Positions 31,737 to 40,723 are shown, counted from the first letter of the stretch. The stretch is 64,000 nucleotides of DNA from an uncultured Burkholderiales bacterium (GCA_946480465.1 CAMLJY010000026.1:14232-78231), one strand, 5' to 3'. Notes: generated by a model not told the origin, from the letters alone. Numbers and translations: made by a program.

Positions 31737-32411
31737 TCACCAGAAATCCCAGCGGCCGCTCAGCACCACGTAGGCGCCGAGCACCCCATTCGTGACCGCA
31801 TGCGCGATCACCGCGGTCCACAACTTGCCGCTGGCGCGGTACAGCAGCGCGTAGGCCAGGCCCGCGATCGCCGCAGCCAGCCACAGCGGATGCACCAGCA
31901 CGAAGACGAAGGTGGACAGCAGGACCGCGCGCCAGCCGGTCCGGCGCGGGTCCACGCCCTGGAAGGTCGGGTGCTCGAACCAGCGCATCAGGAACGAGCG
32001 CCAGAACAGCTCCTCCATCACCGGAACGACCAGCGTGGCGCCCAGCCAGCGCACCGCGACCAAGGGCCAGTCCAGCGCCCCGGACGCGTCGATCGGACGG
32101 TAGGAAGCACTGCCTTCGCCGAGCTGCATCCATGGCGCGGTCAGCTGCGTCCACAGCACGAACACCACCAGGCCGACCCCGACCGCCAACGCGGCCTCGC
32201 GCAGCGTCGGCGCGTTCTGCCGCGCCAGCTCGCCGTATTCACGCCAGCACCACAGCAGCAGCCCGCCCACCAGCGGCAGGTTCAACGCATAGAGCCAGCG
32301 CGCATCGAGCAGGGCCGAGGCCTGCACCGGCCAGTGCGCGCGCAGTGCCAGCAGCGCCATGAAGAGCGCGAAGGGGAGGATGCGCAGCCAGGCCGCGCGC
32401 GAGAGCGTCAC
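31737..32411 (-). CDS. CPBP/CAAX-type intramembrane protease, exosortase-associated family
   Basis: 224 aa starting with GTG at 32411, overlapping the upstream stop by 4 bp (GTGA). It has about six to seven membrane helices. The Abi/CPBP active-site motifs are present: MEELFWRSFLMRW (EExxxR), FVLVHPLW and IAHAVTNGVLG. The family is glutamic-type intramembrane proteases. The PIDASGALDWPLVAVRWLGATLVVP stretch and the GRWDFW terminus recall the CAAX-protease-related family found in genomes with PEP-CTERM/exosortase systems (TIGR03008 type, from memory). PEP-CTERM and PrsT genes elsewhere in this window fit that reading. Confidence 0.8.
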   Translation of the reverse strand: MTLSRAAWLRILPFALFMALLALRAHWPVQASALLDARWLYALNLPLVGGLLLWCWREYGELARQNAPTLREAALAVGVGLVVFVLWTQLTAPWMQLGEGSASYRPIDASGALDWPLVAVRWLGATLVVPVMEELFWRSFLMRWFEHPTFQGVDPRRTGWRAVLLSTFVFVLVHPLWLAAAIAGLAYALLYRASGKLWTAVIAHAVTNGVLGAYVVLSGRWDFW

Positions 32412-34297
32412 GCCTGCAGCAGCGCTTGCACGCGCGTGCGCAGCAGCCCCGGGCTGACCTGCTGTGGGGGCACCGCCTCGCCGGCCACCAGGCCCACCGG
32501 GCTCCAGAAGCCGCGGCGGAAGGGCCGGACCATCGCGGTGCCGTTCTCGATGCGAGAAAAGTACGAGCCCCACAGGTTCTGCAGCGCGATCGGCACCACC
32601 GGCACCGGGCGGCGCTCCAGGATCTTCATCACGCCGCCCTTGAACTCCTGCAGCGTGCCGTCTCGGGTGATGCCGCCTTCCGGAAAGATACACAGCAGGT
32701 CGCCTTCGGACAGCACGCGGTCGGCGGCCTCGAAGGCCGCGGCATAGGCCGCGGGGTCTTCCTTCTGCGGCGCCACCGGGATCGCCTTCGCCAGCTTGAA
32801 CAGCCAGCCCAGCACGGGGATCTTGAAGATGCGGTGGTCCATGATGAAGCGGATCGGCCGCGGGCTGGCCGCCATCAGCACGATGGCGTCGACGAAGCTG
32901 ACGTGGTTGGCCACCAGGATCGCGGCGCCGTCGGCCGGAATGTTCTCGTCGCCGCGCACCCGGAAGCGGTAGATGCAGCGCGTGACGATGAAGGCGATGA
33001 AGCGCAGCAGGTACTCGGGCACCAGCAGGAAGATGTAGGCCGCGACGACCGCGTTGGCGATGCCGGTGGCCAGGAACACCTCCGGCACCGTGAAGCCCGC
33101 GCCCAGCATCGCGCCGGCGGCCACCGCGCTGACGATCATGAACAGCGCGTTCAGGATGTTGTTCGCCGCGATGATGCGCGCCCGGTGCGTGGGCGCGCTG
33201 CGCAGCTGGATCAGCGCGTACATCGGCACGCTGTAGAGGCCGGCGAAGAGGCTCAGCAGGGCCAGGTCCATCATCACGCGCCAGTTCGCGCCCTGCTCGA
33301 GGAAGACGCCGATGCCCTGCGTCGGCACCGCCGGCAAGCCGCGCGAGGCGAAGTAGAGGTCGATCGCGAACACGCTCATGCCGATCGAGCCGGCGGGCAC
33401 GAGGCCGATCTCGACGTGGCGCTTGGACAGCACCTCGCACAGCAGCGAGCCGATGCCGATGCCCACCGAGAACACCACCAGCAGCAGCGAGGCCACATGC
33501 TCGTTGCCGTGCAGCACGTCCTTCGCGAAAACCGGGAAGTTGCTGAGGAAGACCGCGCCGAAGAACCACATCCAGCTGATGCCCAGCAGCGAGCGGAAGA
33601 CGACGATGTTGCCGTGCGCCAGCTTCAGGTTGCGCCATGTCTCGGTGACGGGATTCCAGTTGATCTTCAGGTGCGGGTCGGTCGCCGGCGTCGGCGGCAC
33701 GTAGCCGGCGGTGAGCCGGCCCAGCACCGCGGCGCCGACGCAGGCCACCGCGACGTACTGCGCGCCGGCCTCGGGAATCGCGATCAGCAGCCCGCCGATG
33801 ACGTTGCCCAGCAGGATGGACACGAAGGTGCCCATCTCGACCATGCCGTTGCCGCCGGTCAGCTCGCGCTCGCTCAGGTGCTGCGGCAGGTAGGCGAACT
33901 TGACCGGCCCGAACAGCGTGGAATGCAGGCCCATCAGGAACACGCAGGCCAGCAGCACGGGGACATTGCGCGTCATGAAACCCAGCGCCGCAAGCAGCAT
34001 GATGCCGATCTCGAGGTTCTTGACGAAGCGGATCACCGCCGTCTTGTCGTGCTTGTCGGTCAGCTGGCCGCTGGTGGCCGAGAACAGCAGGAAAGGCAGG
34101 ATGAAGAGCGCCCCGATCACCAGGCCGGCTTGCGCCGGCGGCAGCCAGCTCACCTGCAGCTGGTAGGTCACCATCACGGTGAAGGCGAACTTGAAGAGGT
34201 TGTCGTTGCCGGCGCCGAGGAACTGGGTCCAGAAGAACGGGGCGAATCGGCGCTGGCCGAGCAGGGCGAACTGGTTCGGGTGGTCCGGATGGCTCAA
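32408..34297 (-). CDS. MFS transporter-acyltransferase fusion (LplT-Aas-like)
   Basis: 629 aa. No ATG suits the conserved N-terminus; a TTG at 34297 with GAGGGA six nt upstream gives SHPDHPNQFALL and is chosen. Residues ~1-425 are a 12-helix MFS permease. Residues ~440-629 are a PlsC-type lysophospholipid acyltransferase with NHVSFVD (HX4D) and FPEGGITRDG. Fusions like this couple lysophospholipid flipping with re-acylation at the inner membrane. It overlaps the downstream protease gene by 4 bp, so the two are co-translated. Confidence 0.88.
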   Translation of the reverse strand: MSHPDHPNQFALLGQRRFAPFFWTQFLGAGNDNLFKFAFTVMVTYQLQVSWLPPAQAGLVIGALFILPFLLFSATSGQLTDKHDKTAVIRFVKNLEIGIMLLAALGFMTRNVPVLLACVFLMGLHSTLFGPVKFAYLPQHLSERELTGGNGMVEMGTFVSILLGNVIGGLLIAIPEAGAQYVAVACVGAAVLGRLTAGYVPPTPATDPHLKINWNPVTETWRNLKLAHGNIVVFRSLLGISWMWFFGAVFLSNFPVFAKDVLHGNEHVASLLLVVFSVGIGIGSLLCEVLSKRHVEIGLVPAGSIGMSVFAIDLYFASRGLPAVPTQGIGVFLEQGANWRVMMDLALLSLFAGLYSVPMYALIQLRSAPTHRARIIAANNILNALFMIVSAVAAGAMLGAGFTVPEVFLATGIANAVVAAYIFLLVPEYLLRFIAFIVTRCIYRFRVRGDENIPADGAAILVANHVSFVDAIVLMAASPRPIRFIMDHRIFKIPVLGWLFKLAKAIPVAPQKEDPAAYAAAFEAADRVLSEGDLLCIFPEGGITRDGTLQEFKGGVMKILERRPVPVVPIALQNLWGSYFSRIENGTAMVRPFRRGFWSPVGLVAGEAVPPQQVSPGLLRTRVQALLQA

Positions 34298-34377
34298 CGC
34301 GGTTCCCTCGTCTTGTCTGTGATGGCGGCGGCCGTGCGCGCGGGCCGCCGCAGCGCCGCGCCGACTGTAGCGGCGGA

Positions 34378-35196
34378 TCAGCGCACGGTCACCGGGGCGG
34401 AGCCCAGGCCGCTGCGCTGCAGCCAGTCGAACATCGAGTCGACGGTGACGGTTTCGATGCGGTCGGCGAACCGCTTCTCGTTCGGGTGGTCGTCGAAGGC
34501 GACGTTGGCGGCCGTCGCCCGCGCCCCGAGGCGGGTGAAGGCACCCAGCCTCAGCACCGTCGGCTGGTACTGCTTGACGACCAGCCAGGCCTGTGCGGTG
34601 TCGCGGTCGCGCGCATTGGCGGCGGTGGCCGCCAGCGTCTCCAGCGCCCACTGGTTGCTCTGCTGGTACTTCGTCGACCACGGGTAGGCCACCATGTTGT
34701 AGCGGCGTTCGTTCATCGTGCCGACGCGGGCGTTGTCGCGCAGCAGCGGCAGCAGCTTCGCCTGCAGTTCGGGCGACAAGGCGACGAAAGCAGCCTCGTA
34801 GCGGTGCGGGTTGTCGAGGAAGAACTCGCCGAGACCCTGGCGGTACAGCGCCGCTTCGGCAGTGCCGCAATGGTTCAGCTTGTGCATGACCCGCCACACG
34901 GCGGGTCCCTGCCCGCCTTCGCGCCCCTGCGGCTTGCCGTCCACCGCCTCACGGTAGGCGAAGCCCAGGTGCGAGTAGCGCAGGCCGTACTTGCCCAGGT
35001 CCTGACCGGCCCGTGCCAGCAGCAGCACCTGTGCGCCGCTGGCGTCCAGCGCCTTCGCGGTCGCGGCCGCCAGGTTCATGCCGCGTTCCACGCTCTGCGC
35101 CTCGGCCGGCTTCTGCTCGCAGGACCGGCCGGCCTGCGCGCCCAGCGCGGCCGTTGCCAGGCAGGCCGCGGCCAGCAACGCCTTGGCCGCCCTCAT
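34378..35196 (-). CDS. DUF2145 family exported protein
   Basis: 272 aa from the ATG at 35196. The Sec signal peptide is MRAAKALLAAACLATAALGAQA. The remainder fits the DUF2145 family: RYSHLGFAYRE, WRVMHKLNHCG, LGEFFLDNPHRYEAAFVAL and YNMVAYPWSTKYQQSNQWALE. The conserved Cys, His and Asn residues hint at an enzyme fold, but no function is known. The start overlaps the stop of the upstream 138-aa gene by 4 bp. Confidence 0.85.
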   Translation of the reverse strand: MRAAKALLAAACLATAALGAQAGRSCEQKPAEAQSVERGMNLAAATAKALDASGAQVLLLARAGQDLGKYGLRYSHLGFAYREAVDGKPQGREGGQGPAVWRVMHKLNHCGTAEAALYRQGLGEFFLDNPHRYEAAFVALSPELQAKLLPLLRDNARVGTMNERRYNMVAYPWSTKYQQSNQWALETLAATAANARDRDTAQAWLVVKQYQPTVLRLGAFTRLGARATAANVAFDDHPNEKRFADRIETVTVDSMFDWLQRSGLGSAPVTVR

Positions 35197-35609
35197 CGGC
35201 TCACCCGCTCGTTGTAGAGCAGCGACTTGCCGATCTCGTTCGGGATGAAGGCGATCGCCTGGCCTGCGGCCGACAGCAGCCAGCCCGCGCTCATCGCCGT
35301 CACGACGACGCCGGTGCCGACCGCCGTGGCCGACTGGCCGGCCAGCTTGATCGACGCGCGGGCACCGTCCGAGGCCCGCTCCAGCACCCACACCGTGCCT
35401 TCGGCCGAGGCCTCGACGGCCACCACGGTCAGCGTGGCGCCGGCCGACAACACCAGGGCCGGGGCCGCTACGACAACCGCCACCGGCAGCAGCGAGACGG
35501 CGCTGAGTTCAGAGGCGCCGTTGTGGGCGCGGGCCGGCTGCACCGCCGCCGTGAGGAGCGCGGCGGCTGCGGCGGTGGCGCACAGGGCGCGCTGGATTCG
35601 GTTCGACAT
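35193..35609 (-). CDS. exported hypothetical protein, partner of DUF2145
   Basis: 138 aa from the ATG at 35609; a GTG at 35621 is an alternative. The signal peptide ends near PARAHNGASE. The mature part is two to three hydrophobic Ala/Val-rich segments (LLPVAVVVAAPALVLSAGATL; TAVGTGVVVTAMSAGWLLSAAGQAIAF) ending in a polar PNEIGKSLLYNERVSR tail. Translational coupling with DUF2145 (4-bp overlap) suggests joint envelope function. Family not recognised. Confidence 0.7.
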   Translation of the reverse strand: MSNRIQRALCATAAAAALLTAAVQPARAHNGASELSAVSLLPVAVVVAAPALVLSAGATLTVVAVEASAEGTVWVLERASDGARASIKLAGQSATAVGTGVVVTAMSAGWLLSAAGQAIAFIPNEIGKSLLYNERVSR

Positions 35610-35639
35610 GATGGGGCTCACTTTCGCGATTCGTCAGGT

Positions 35640-36104
35640 TCAGGCCTGCGGCTCGGCGCTGTCGCGGCGGCCTTGCAGGCGGGCTTCGAGAAGGTCGGCG
35701 TCGTGCGCATCGCGCAGCGTCTTGGCCAGCGTGAAGACCTGGGCGATCAGGAACAGCCAGCACACCAGCAGGTAGGACTTCCACACCGGCTGGATGTCCA
35801 TGCGCCACAGGCCCCAGCCCGTCAGGCCCATCGCCAGGAAGAAGCCACCCCACACGACCAGCTTCCACATCGGCGTGTCGATGGTGCGGTGCTGGTTGTC
35901 CCGCACGAACTTGGCCAGCGCGAAGGCGGTGGACAGGCAGAACACGTAGCCCATGACCATGAAGGCGCGGTCGATGTCGTCGCCCGGCAGCCAGGCCAGG
36001 CCGATGGCGCACAACGAGGCGGCAACGCCGAACGAGATCCAGACCTGCAGGCGCCAGGCCGAGCTGTCGCGACGGATCACGGGGGTGTTGTGGGGGGTGG
36101 ACAT
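35640..36104 (-). CDS. YiaA/YiaB-type inner membrane protein
   Basis: 154 aa from the ATG at 36104 (MSTPHNTPV). Four membrane helices are arranged as two helical-hairpin repeats, each with a VMGYVFCLSTAFALAKFVRDN or LLVCWLFLIAQVFTLAKTLRD second helix, the YiaAB two-helix domain. Function unknown. It lies 30 bp upstream of the 138-aa gene, forming a small envelope cluster with DUF2145. Confidence 0.85.
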   Translation of the reverse strand: MSTPHNTPVIRRDSSAWRLQVWISFGVAASLCAIGLAWLPGDDIDRAFMVMGYVFCLSTAFALAKFVRDNQHRTIDTPMWKLVVWGGFFLAMGLTGWGLWRMDIQPVWKSYLLVCWLFLIAQVFTLAKTLRDAHDADLLEARLQGRRDSAEPQA

Positions 36105-36199
36105 GGTCAGCCTCGAAGGCCGGTGGTTGAACATGGCCGCGATGGTGGGACTGCGGCCGAGTCAGTGCAATGGCAAGCACCGCGGTTGAACCCAATGAA

Positions 36200-37474
36200 T
36201 CAAACGGTAGCGCCCGGCGATACCTTTGAAACCACACCTGCCGGCCGAGCGAGGTGGGCGCGGGTGTCGAAGACCGTGGTCCCGAGGCCGGCGCCATCGG
36301 CGCGCAGCACGCGCTTGAGCGCCAGGTCGAACAGCAGCGGATTGCGCCGCCGCAGGCCCTGCAACGGCCGCATCAGGGCCGCGTCGAGCAGGCCGGCGCG
36401 AACCAGCGCGGCCAGCGAATACAGCGGTCCCAGGCCCGGCAAGGGGTAGTCCGAGCCGTGCAGCAGCCGGGCGTGCCAGTCAGCGCGCGTGAGCACCGTG
36501 CGCCAGCAGTCCGGGCTGCGGTTGCGCTGGAACAGCGCGGAGACATCGCCGAGCAGCCGGCCGCCATGGCCGCGCTCGTCCATCAATCGCGCGAAGAGGC
36601 CGAAGGCCGGCACGGTACCGCGCTTCGGATGGTCCAGGTCCTCGGCACTGCCCAGCGAAGCGCAATGCGCGGCGATGACCCTGACGCCCGATTGAAGCGG
36701 CGCGCGCAGCAGCAGCGGATTGCCCAGCTCGTCGCGGCCGGCGCCGGGCACGGCATGCTCCTCGCCGCAATGCACGATCAGCGGCAGGCCGGTCCCGGCG
36801 AGCCGATCGTAGAAGGGCCGCAGGCGGGCGTCGCACAGGTCGATGTTCATCGCGCTGGGCAGCCACTTGATGGCCAGCGCACCGCCCGCCACGGCGCGGT
36901 CGAGCCGATCGATCGCGTCCTCGCGGTACGGGTGCACGGAAGCCACCCACGCGAAGCGCTCGGGCGCCGCCGCCGCGACCTGCGCGGCGTAGGCGTCCGG
37001 CACGTGGAAGGTACTCCAGTCGGGGCGTGCGCGGCCGCGATCGTCGTGGGCTTCGTCGAAGGCATAGAGCAGCCAGCACGCGCCCGCGGGAAAGTCCTCG
37101 GCGAGGCGGCGCAGCCGGCCGACGTAGGCGGCATCGATGGCCCGCGCATCGCTATCGACCCCGGCCGCGGACAGGATGAAGCGCCGCCGCAGGAACTCCA
37201 CCGGATGCCACCACTGCAGCAGGTGCGGGTGGATGCGGCAGCCGGTGCCGCCGTCGCCCACGCCCAGCAGGTGCGCGTGGGCGTCCCACAGGGCGGCGGG
37301 TTCCAGACCATCGAAGGTGCGCGCGAGCAGGGCCTGCTCGGCGGCGTCCGGCGGGGGTGCCGGCAGCGGCGGCGCGGCCTCGGCCTCGTCGGCGGCGAGG
37401 CCGGTGAACAGCCCCGCGGCGGCTGCGGCACAACACCCCAGCAAGTGGCGGCGGCTGATCGGATGGCGATGCAT
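36200..37474 (-). CDS. Tat-exported amidohydrolase (metal-dependent TIM-barrel hydrolase)
   Basis: 424 aa. The N-terminus HPISRRHLLGCCAAAAAGLFTG is a twin-arginine signal. The metal-binding amidohydrolase-2 motifs follow: DAHAHLLG (~64-71), IVHCGEEHAVPG, IAAHCASLG and LLHGSDYPLPG with the catalytic Asp. The substrate is not evident; these enzymes range from decarboxylases to lactonases. It is divergent from an XRE regulator across 141 bp, which may control it. Confidence 0.85.
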   Translation of the reverse strand: MHRHPISRRHLLGCCAAAAAGLFTGLAADEAEAAPPLPAPPPDAAEQALLARTFDGLEPAALWDAHAHLLGVGDGGTGCRIHPHLLQWWHPVEFLRRRFILSAAGVDSDARAIDAAYVGRLRRLAEDFPAGACWLLYAFDEAHDDRGRARPDWSTFHVPDAYAAQVAAAAPERFAWVASVHPYREDAIDRLDRAVAGGALAIKWLPSAMNIDLCDARLRPFYDRLAGTGLPLIVHCGEEHAVPGAGRDELGNPLLLRAPLQSGVRVIAAHCASLGSAEDLDHPKRGTVPAFGLFARLMDERGHGGRLLGDVSALFQRNRSPDCWRTVLTRADWHARLLHGSDYPLPGLGPLYSLAALVRAGLLDAALMRPLQGLRRRNPLLFDLALKRVLRADGAGLGTTVFDTRAHLARPAGVVSKVSPGATV

Positions 37475-37615
37475 GTTGGGCGGTCGGGCTGTGGCACAGG
37501 GACGGCGATGCTGCGAGTCCGGGGCCCACCGGGCCAGCGTTCCGATGCGCAGGCCGCCGGAGCGCGCCAGCCGGTATCGAGTGCTGCTACCGTCGCGGCC
37601 CAGGAGCGCCGCACC

Positions 37616-38428
37616 ATGTCCACCACCCAAGCCCTGATCCAGGTCCTGAAGGCCGAGCTGAAGACCGCCGGCATGACCTACGCATCGCTCGCCCGCGAAC
37701 TGAAGCTGGCGGAGTCCAGCGTCAAGCGCATGTTCGCGAAGGGCGACATGCCGCTGTCGCGCATCGACGACATCTGCCGCGTGCTGAAGACCGACTTCGC
37801 CGAGCTGTCGCGCCAAGTGGCGGCCACCAAGACGTTGCGCCGCGAGCTGACGGCCGAGCAGGAAGCCGCGGTCGTCTCCGACCCCAAGCTGCTGCTGTGC
37901 GCCATCTGCGCCCTGAGCCAGTGGACGCTGGAACAGATCGTCGCCACCTACACGCTGACCGAGGCCGAGTGCATTGGCCGCTTCGTGCAGCTGGACCGGC
38001 TGGGCATCATCGAACTGCGGCCGATGAACCGCTACCGGCTGCAGCTGGACAAGACCTTCCGCTGGCGGCCCGACGGGCCCGTGATGCAGTACTTCCGCAG
38101 CAAGGTGGTGGGCGACTACTACAGCGGCGGCTTCGACGGCGAAGGCGAGATGCTGATGCTGGTACACGGCCAGATCGGCCGCAGCCTGGCCGCACTGTTC
38201 AACGAGCGGCTGCAGCGGGTGGCGCAGGACTTCGCGCAGCAGCACCTGGCCGACCAGAAGCTGCCGCCGGAGCAGAAGCGGCCCTACACGCTGATGATCG
38301 GCATGCGCTCGTGGCTGTTCGCGGCCTTCCGCGAGCTGAAGCGCGATGCGGATGCGCCGCTGCCCGCGGGCCCTGGCGTGGCGCCGATGGGCATCCAGCG
38401 CGTGCGCGACGGGCAGCGCCTGGGCTGA
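37616..38428 (+). CDS. XRE/HTH transcriptional regulator
   Basis: 270 aa from the ATG at 37616, with CAGGAG nine nt upstream. An N-terminal Cro/C1-type HTH (~5-65: TYASLARELKLAESSVKRMFAKGDMPLSRIDDIC) is followed by a ~200-residue conserved C-terminal region with LEQIVATYTLTEAECIGRFVQLDRLGIIEL and a YYSGGFDGEGEMLMLVHGQIG stretch. The effector is unknown. Divergent from the amidohydrolase gene. Confidence 0.88.
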   Translation: MSTTQALIQVLKAELKTAGMTYASLARELKLAESSVKRMFAKGDMPLSRIDDICRVLKTDFAELSRQVAATKTLRRELTAEQEAAVVSDPKLLLCAICALSQWTLEQIVATYTLTEAECIGRFVQLDRLGIIELRPMNRYRLQLDKTFRWRPDGPVMQYFRSKVVGDYYSGGFDGEGEMLMLVHGQIGRSLAALFNERLQRVAQDFAQQHLADQKLPPEQKRPYTLMIGMRSWLFAAFRELKRDADAPLPAGPGVAPMGIQRVRDGQRLG

Positions 38429-38443
38429 CCGAGGGCCGGCTGC

Positions 38444-39661
38444 TCAGGCCTGCGAAGAGGCGGGCGGCCGCCCCAGCACCTCCGCCGTGTGCTCGCCCAG
38501 CGCCGGCGCCAGCGTGCGCAGCGTGCCGGGCGTGGCGCTGAGCTTGGGCACCACGCCGGGCACGTCCAGCGCCAGGCCGGAGGCGGTGGTAATGCGCTCG
38601 ATCATGCGGCGTGCCCGGTAGTGCGGATCGGCGGCGATGTCGGCGACGGTATAGATGCGCCCGACCGGCACGCTGGCCGCCTGCAGGGTGGCCACCACCT
38701 CGTGCACCGGCCGCTGCACGGTCCAGCAGGTGATCGCGGCATCCAACTCATCGGCCCGTGCGGCTCGCAAGGCGTTGTCCGCCAGGCCGGGATCCGCGGC
38801 CAGGTCGGCACGGCCGATGGCGGCCATCAGCCGCTTGAAGATCGAGTCGCCATTGCCGCCAATCACCACCTGGCCGTCGGCGCAGCGGTAGGCGTTGCTG
38901 GGCGCGATGCCGGGCAGTGCCGAGCCGGCCGGCTGCCGCACCGTGCCGAAGGCGCTGTACTCCGGCAGCAGGCTCTCCATGCAGTTGAAGACGGCCTCGT
39001 ACAGCGCCACGTCGACCACCTGGCCGCGTCCTTTGGGCGCTTGCGGCGATACGCTCGCAGCGCGAGCCTGCAGCGCCAGCAGCACGCCGATCACGCCATG
39101 CAGCGCCGCCAGCGTATCGCCCAGGCTCACGCCCGCGCGCACCGGCGGCCGGCCCGGCTCGCCCATCAGGTGGCGCAGGCCGCCCATCGCCTCCGCGACG
39201 ACGGCGAAGCCGGGCAGGTCGCGGTAGGGCCCGTCCTGGCCATAGCCACTGATGCGCAGCATCACCAGGCCCGGGTTGTCGGCGCTGAGCAGCTCGTAGC
39301 CCAGGCCCCACTTCTCCAGCGTGCCGGGCTTGAAGTTCTCGATCAGCACGTCGGCCTCGGCGACCAGGCGGCGCACGTCGGCGCGGCCTTCGTCGGTGCG
39401 CAGGTCCAGAACCACGCTGCGCTTGTTGCGGCTCTGCACCTGCCACCAGACGCTGGTGCCCTCGTGCAGCAGGCGCCACTTGCGCAACGGGTCGCCCTCG
39501 CCCGGCGGCTCGATCTTGATGACGTCGGCGCCGAAGTCCGCCAGCGTCTTGCCGGCAAAGGGGCCGGCGATCAGCTGGCCCAGTTCGATCACCTTCAGGC
39601 CCGCGAGCGGACCGCGCTGCGGCGCGCCGGGGGGCACGCCAGTGTCACTGCCTTGTTCCAT
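38444..39661 (-). CDS. CaiB/BaiF family CoA-transferase (type III)
   Basis: 405 aa. Class III CoA-transferase fold: LAGLKVIELGQLIAGPFAGKTLADFGADVIKIEPP at the N-terminus, a YGQDGPYRDLPGF loop, and the catalytic Asp in GVSLGDTLAALHG (~182-194). It transfers CoA between carboxylic acids; substrates cannot be predicted. It is convergent with the XRE gene by 15 bp, and the MOSC gene follows on the same strand upstream. Confidence 0.93.
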   Translation of the reverse strand: MEQGSDTGVPPGAPQRGPLAGLKVIELGQLIAGPFAGKTLADFGADVIKIEPPGEGDPLRKWRLLHEGTSVWWQVQSRNKRSVVLDLRTDEGRADVRRLVAEADVLIENFKPGTLEKWGLGYELLSADNPGLVMLRISGYGQDGPYRDLPGFAVVAEAMGGLRHLMGEPGRPPVRAGVSLGDTLAALHGVIGVLLALQARAASVSPQAPKGRGQVVDVALYEAVFNCMESLLPEYSAFGTVRQPAGSALPGIAPSNAYRCADGQVVIGGNGDSIFKRLMAAIGRADLAADPGLADNALRAARADELDAAITCWTVQRPVHEVVATLQAASVPVGRIYTVADIAADPHYRARRMIERITTASGLALDVPGVVPKLSATPGTLRTLAPALGEHTAEVLGRPPASSQA

Positions 39662-39697
39662 GCGCCGGCACTGTAGCGGGGCCGGCCGGGAGCCCGC

Positions 39698-40285
39698 TCA
39701 GTCCTTCTTGCGCCCCATGCGCGCACGGAACAGCTCGCGCAGGTTCACCTCCCGCGGGCCGGGCACCAGTTCGATCTCGTCGCCGGCCTGCACGCTGCCA
39801 GGCCGGATCACCGCCAGGTAGCTGCCGCAGTAGCCCGACTGCGTCATCAGCTTCACCGCCTGGTTGAAGCCCATCGCGAAGTTGAACTTGAAGCAAGGAA
39901 AACGCGGTTCGCTGACGGCCAGCTCGCAATTCGGCAGCAGCAGCCGGTCGCCGATCCACAGCTTGTCTTCCAGCAGGCCCTGCACCGTCAGGTTCTCGCC
40001 CATGCTGCCCGGCGTCACGGCGGCGTCCGGTGCGGCCACGCGGGCCTGCCCGCGCACCGTCTGCCAGAACGGCAGGTGTTCGCTGGGGTAGGCGTACACC
40101 GCCTTCGTGAGCCCGCCGTGCACTGATGGGTCGGCCTGCTCGTCGCCTTCGAGCCCGAGCTGCTGCACGGCAACCTGGCCCTCGCGGGGCCGCTTGCGGA
40201 TCGCGGTCAGCACCGGCTTGCCATCGATGTCGACGCGCTCGGTGCGGGTGGTGTTGACGCTGAGAACGCGTGCAGTGGCTGCCAT
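39698..40285 (-). CDS. MOSC domain protein (YiiM-like)
   Basis: 195 aa single MOSC domain. Conserved segments: GLEGDEQADPSVHGGLTKAVYAYPSEHLPFW, GSMGENLTVQGL, and the Cys-bearing SEPRFPCFKFNFAM thought to interact with molybdenum cofactor in the family. YiiM reduces N-hydroxylated compounds with Moco in E. coli. The C-terminal YiiM extension is short. Start at the ATG at 40285. Confidence 0.88.
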   Translation of the reverse strand: MAATARVLSVNTTRTERVDIDGKPVLTAIRKRPREGQVAVQQLGLEGDEQADPSVHGGLTKAVYAYPSEHLPFWQTVRGQARVAAPDAAVTPGSMGENLTVQGLLEDKLWIGDRLLLPNCELAVSEPRFPCFKFNFAMGFNQAVKLMTQSGYCGSYLAVIRPGSVQAGDEIELVPGPREVNLRELFRARMGRKKD

Positions 40286-40487
40286 GTCGGGGTCGCGAGT
40301 GGGGAGTGGGAGCGGGGGCGCGTATCTTGGCGGAAACCCCGTCGGCCCGCGCCACGGCCGGCGGAAAGGCCCGGTCCAGCCCCTGCAACGTGCAGCAGTT
40401 CACGCGGCGCCGCACTTCCCTGCCCGCTCGGCCAGTGGGCGCCAATCCGGGCATCACTCCATGCTCGATCCGCATAAGCCACCCCGG

Positions 40488-40520
40488 GAGCCAGTGGTTA
40501 CCACCCCGGTACACTGGCTC
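40488..40520. promoter_or_regulatory. strong palindrome upstream of pckG
   Basis: Perfect 9-bp arms GAGCCAGTG (40488-40496) and CACTGGCTC (40512-40520), extended inward by TACC/GGTA with a two-base bulge and a five-base ACCCC loop. No T-tract follows on either strand, which argues against a simple terminator; an operator or mRNA structure is more likely. Confidence 0.5.
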
Positions 40521-40648
40521 GACAATCCCCTTCCCTCTGGCACGGAGACCCACCCACACGGGCTGCGCGGTAACTCGCCGAAACCTCACGACGGTTGACC
40601 GGCCCCTTCCGCATCCTCTCCACGCCACCTCCTCCCCCGCTTGGCGGC

Positions 40649-40688
40649 ATTGGTCCAGCCCCTCGGACTTGCGTGAGGCTGAACCAAT
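40649..40688 (+). promoter_or_regulatory. hairpin in probable pckG leader
   Basis: Arms ATTGGTCCAGCCCCTC (40649-40664) and GTGAGGCTGAACCAAT (40673-40688) pair at about 14 of 16 positions around an 8-nt loop. The hairpin ends 35 nt before the pckG ATG, leaving the GGAG ribosome site (40715) free. A post-transcriptional role is possible. Confidence 0.45.
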
Positions 40689-40723
40689 CCCGTCTCTTTG
40701 ACATCCCGATGATTGGAGCTGCA

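Larger units (their letters stand above)
40286..40723. other. 438-bp intergenic region between MOSC gene and pckG
   Basis: No gene is supported here; short frames are compositional. The region holds a 13-bp-stem palindrome at 40488-40520 and a longer imperfect hairpin at 40649-40688 near pckG, reported separately. The downstream part is unusually C-rich and may be a structured pckG leader. Confidence 0.6.
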
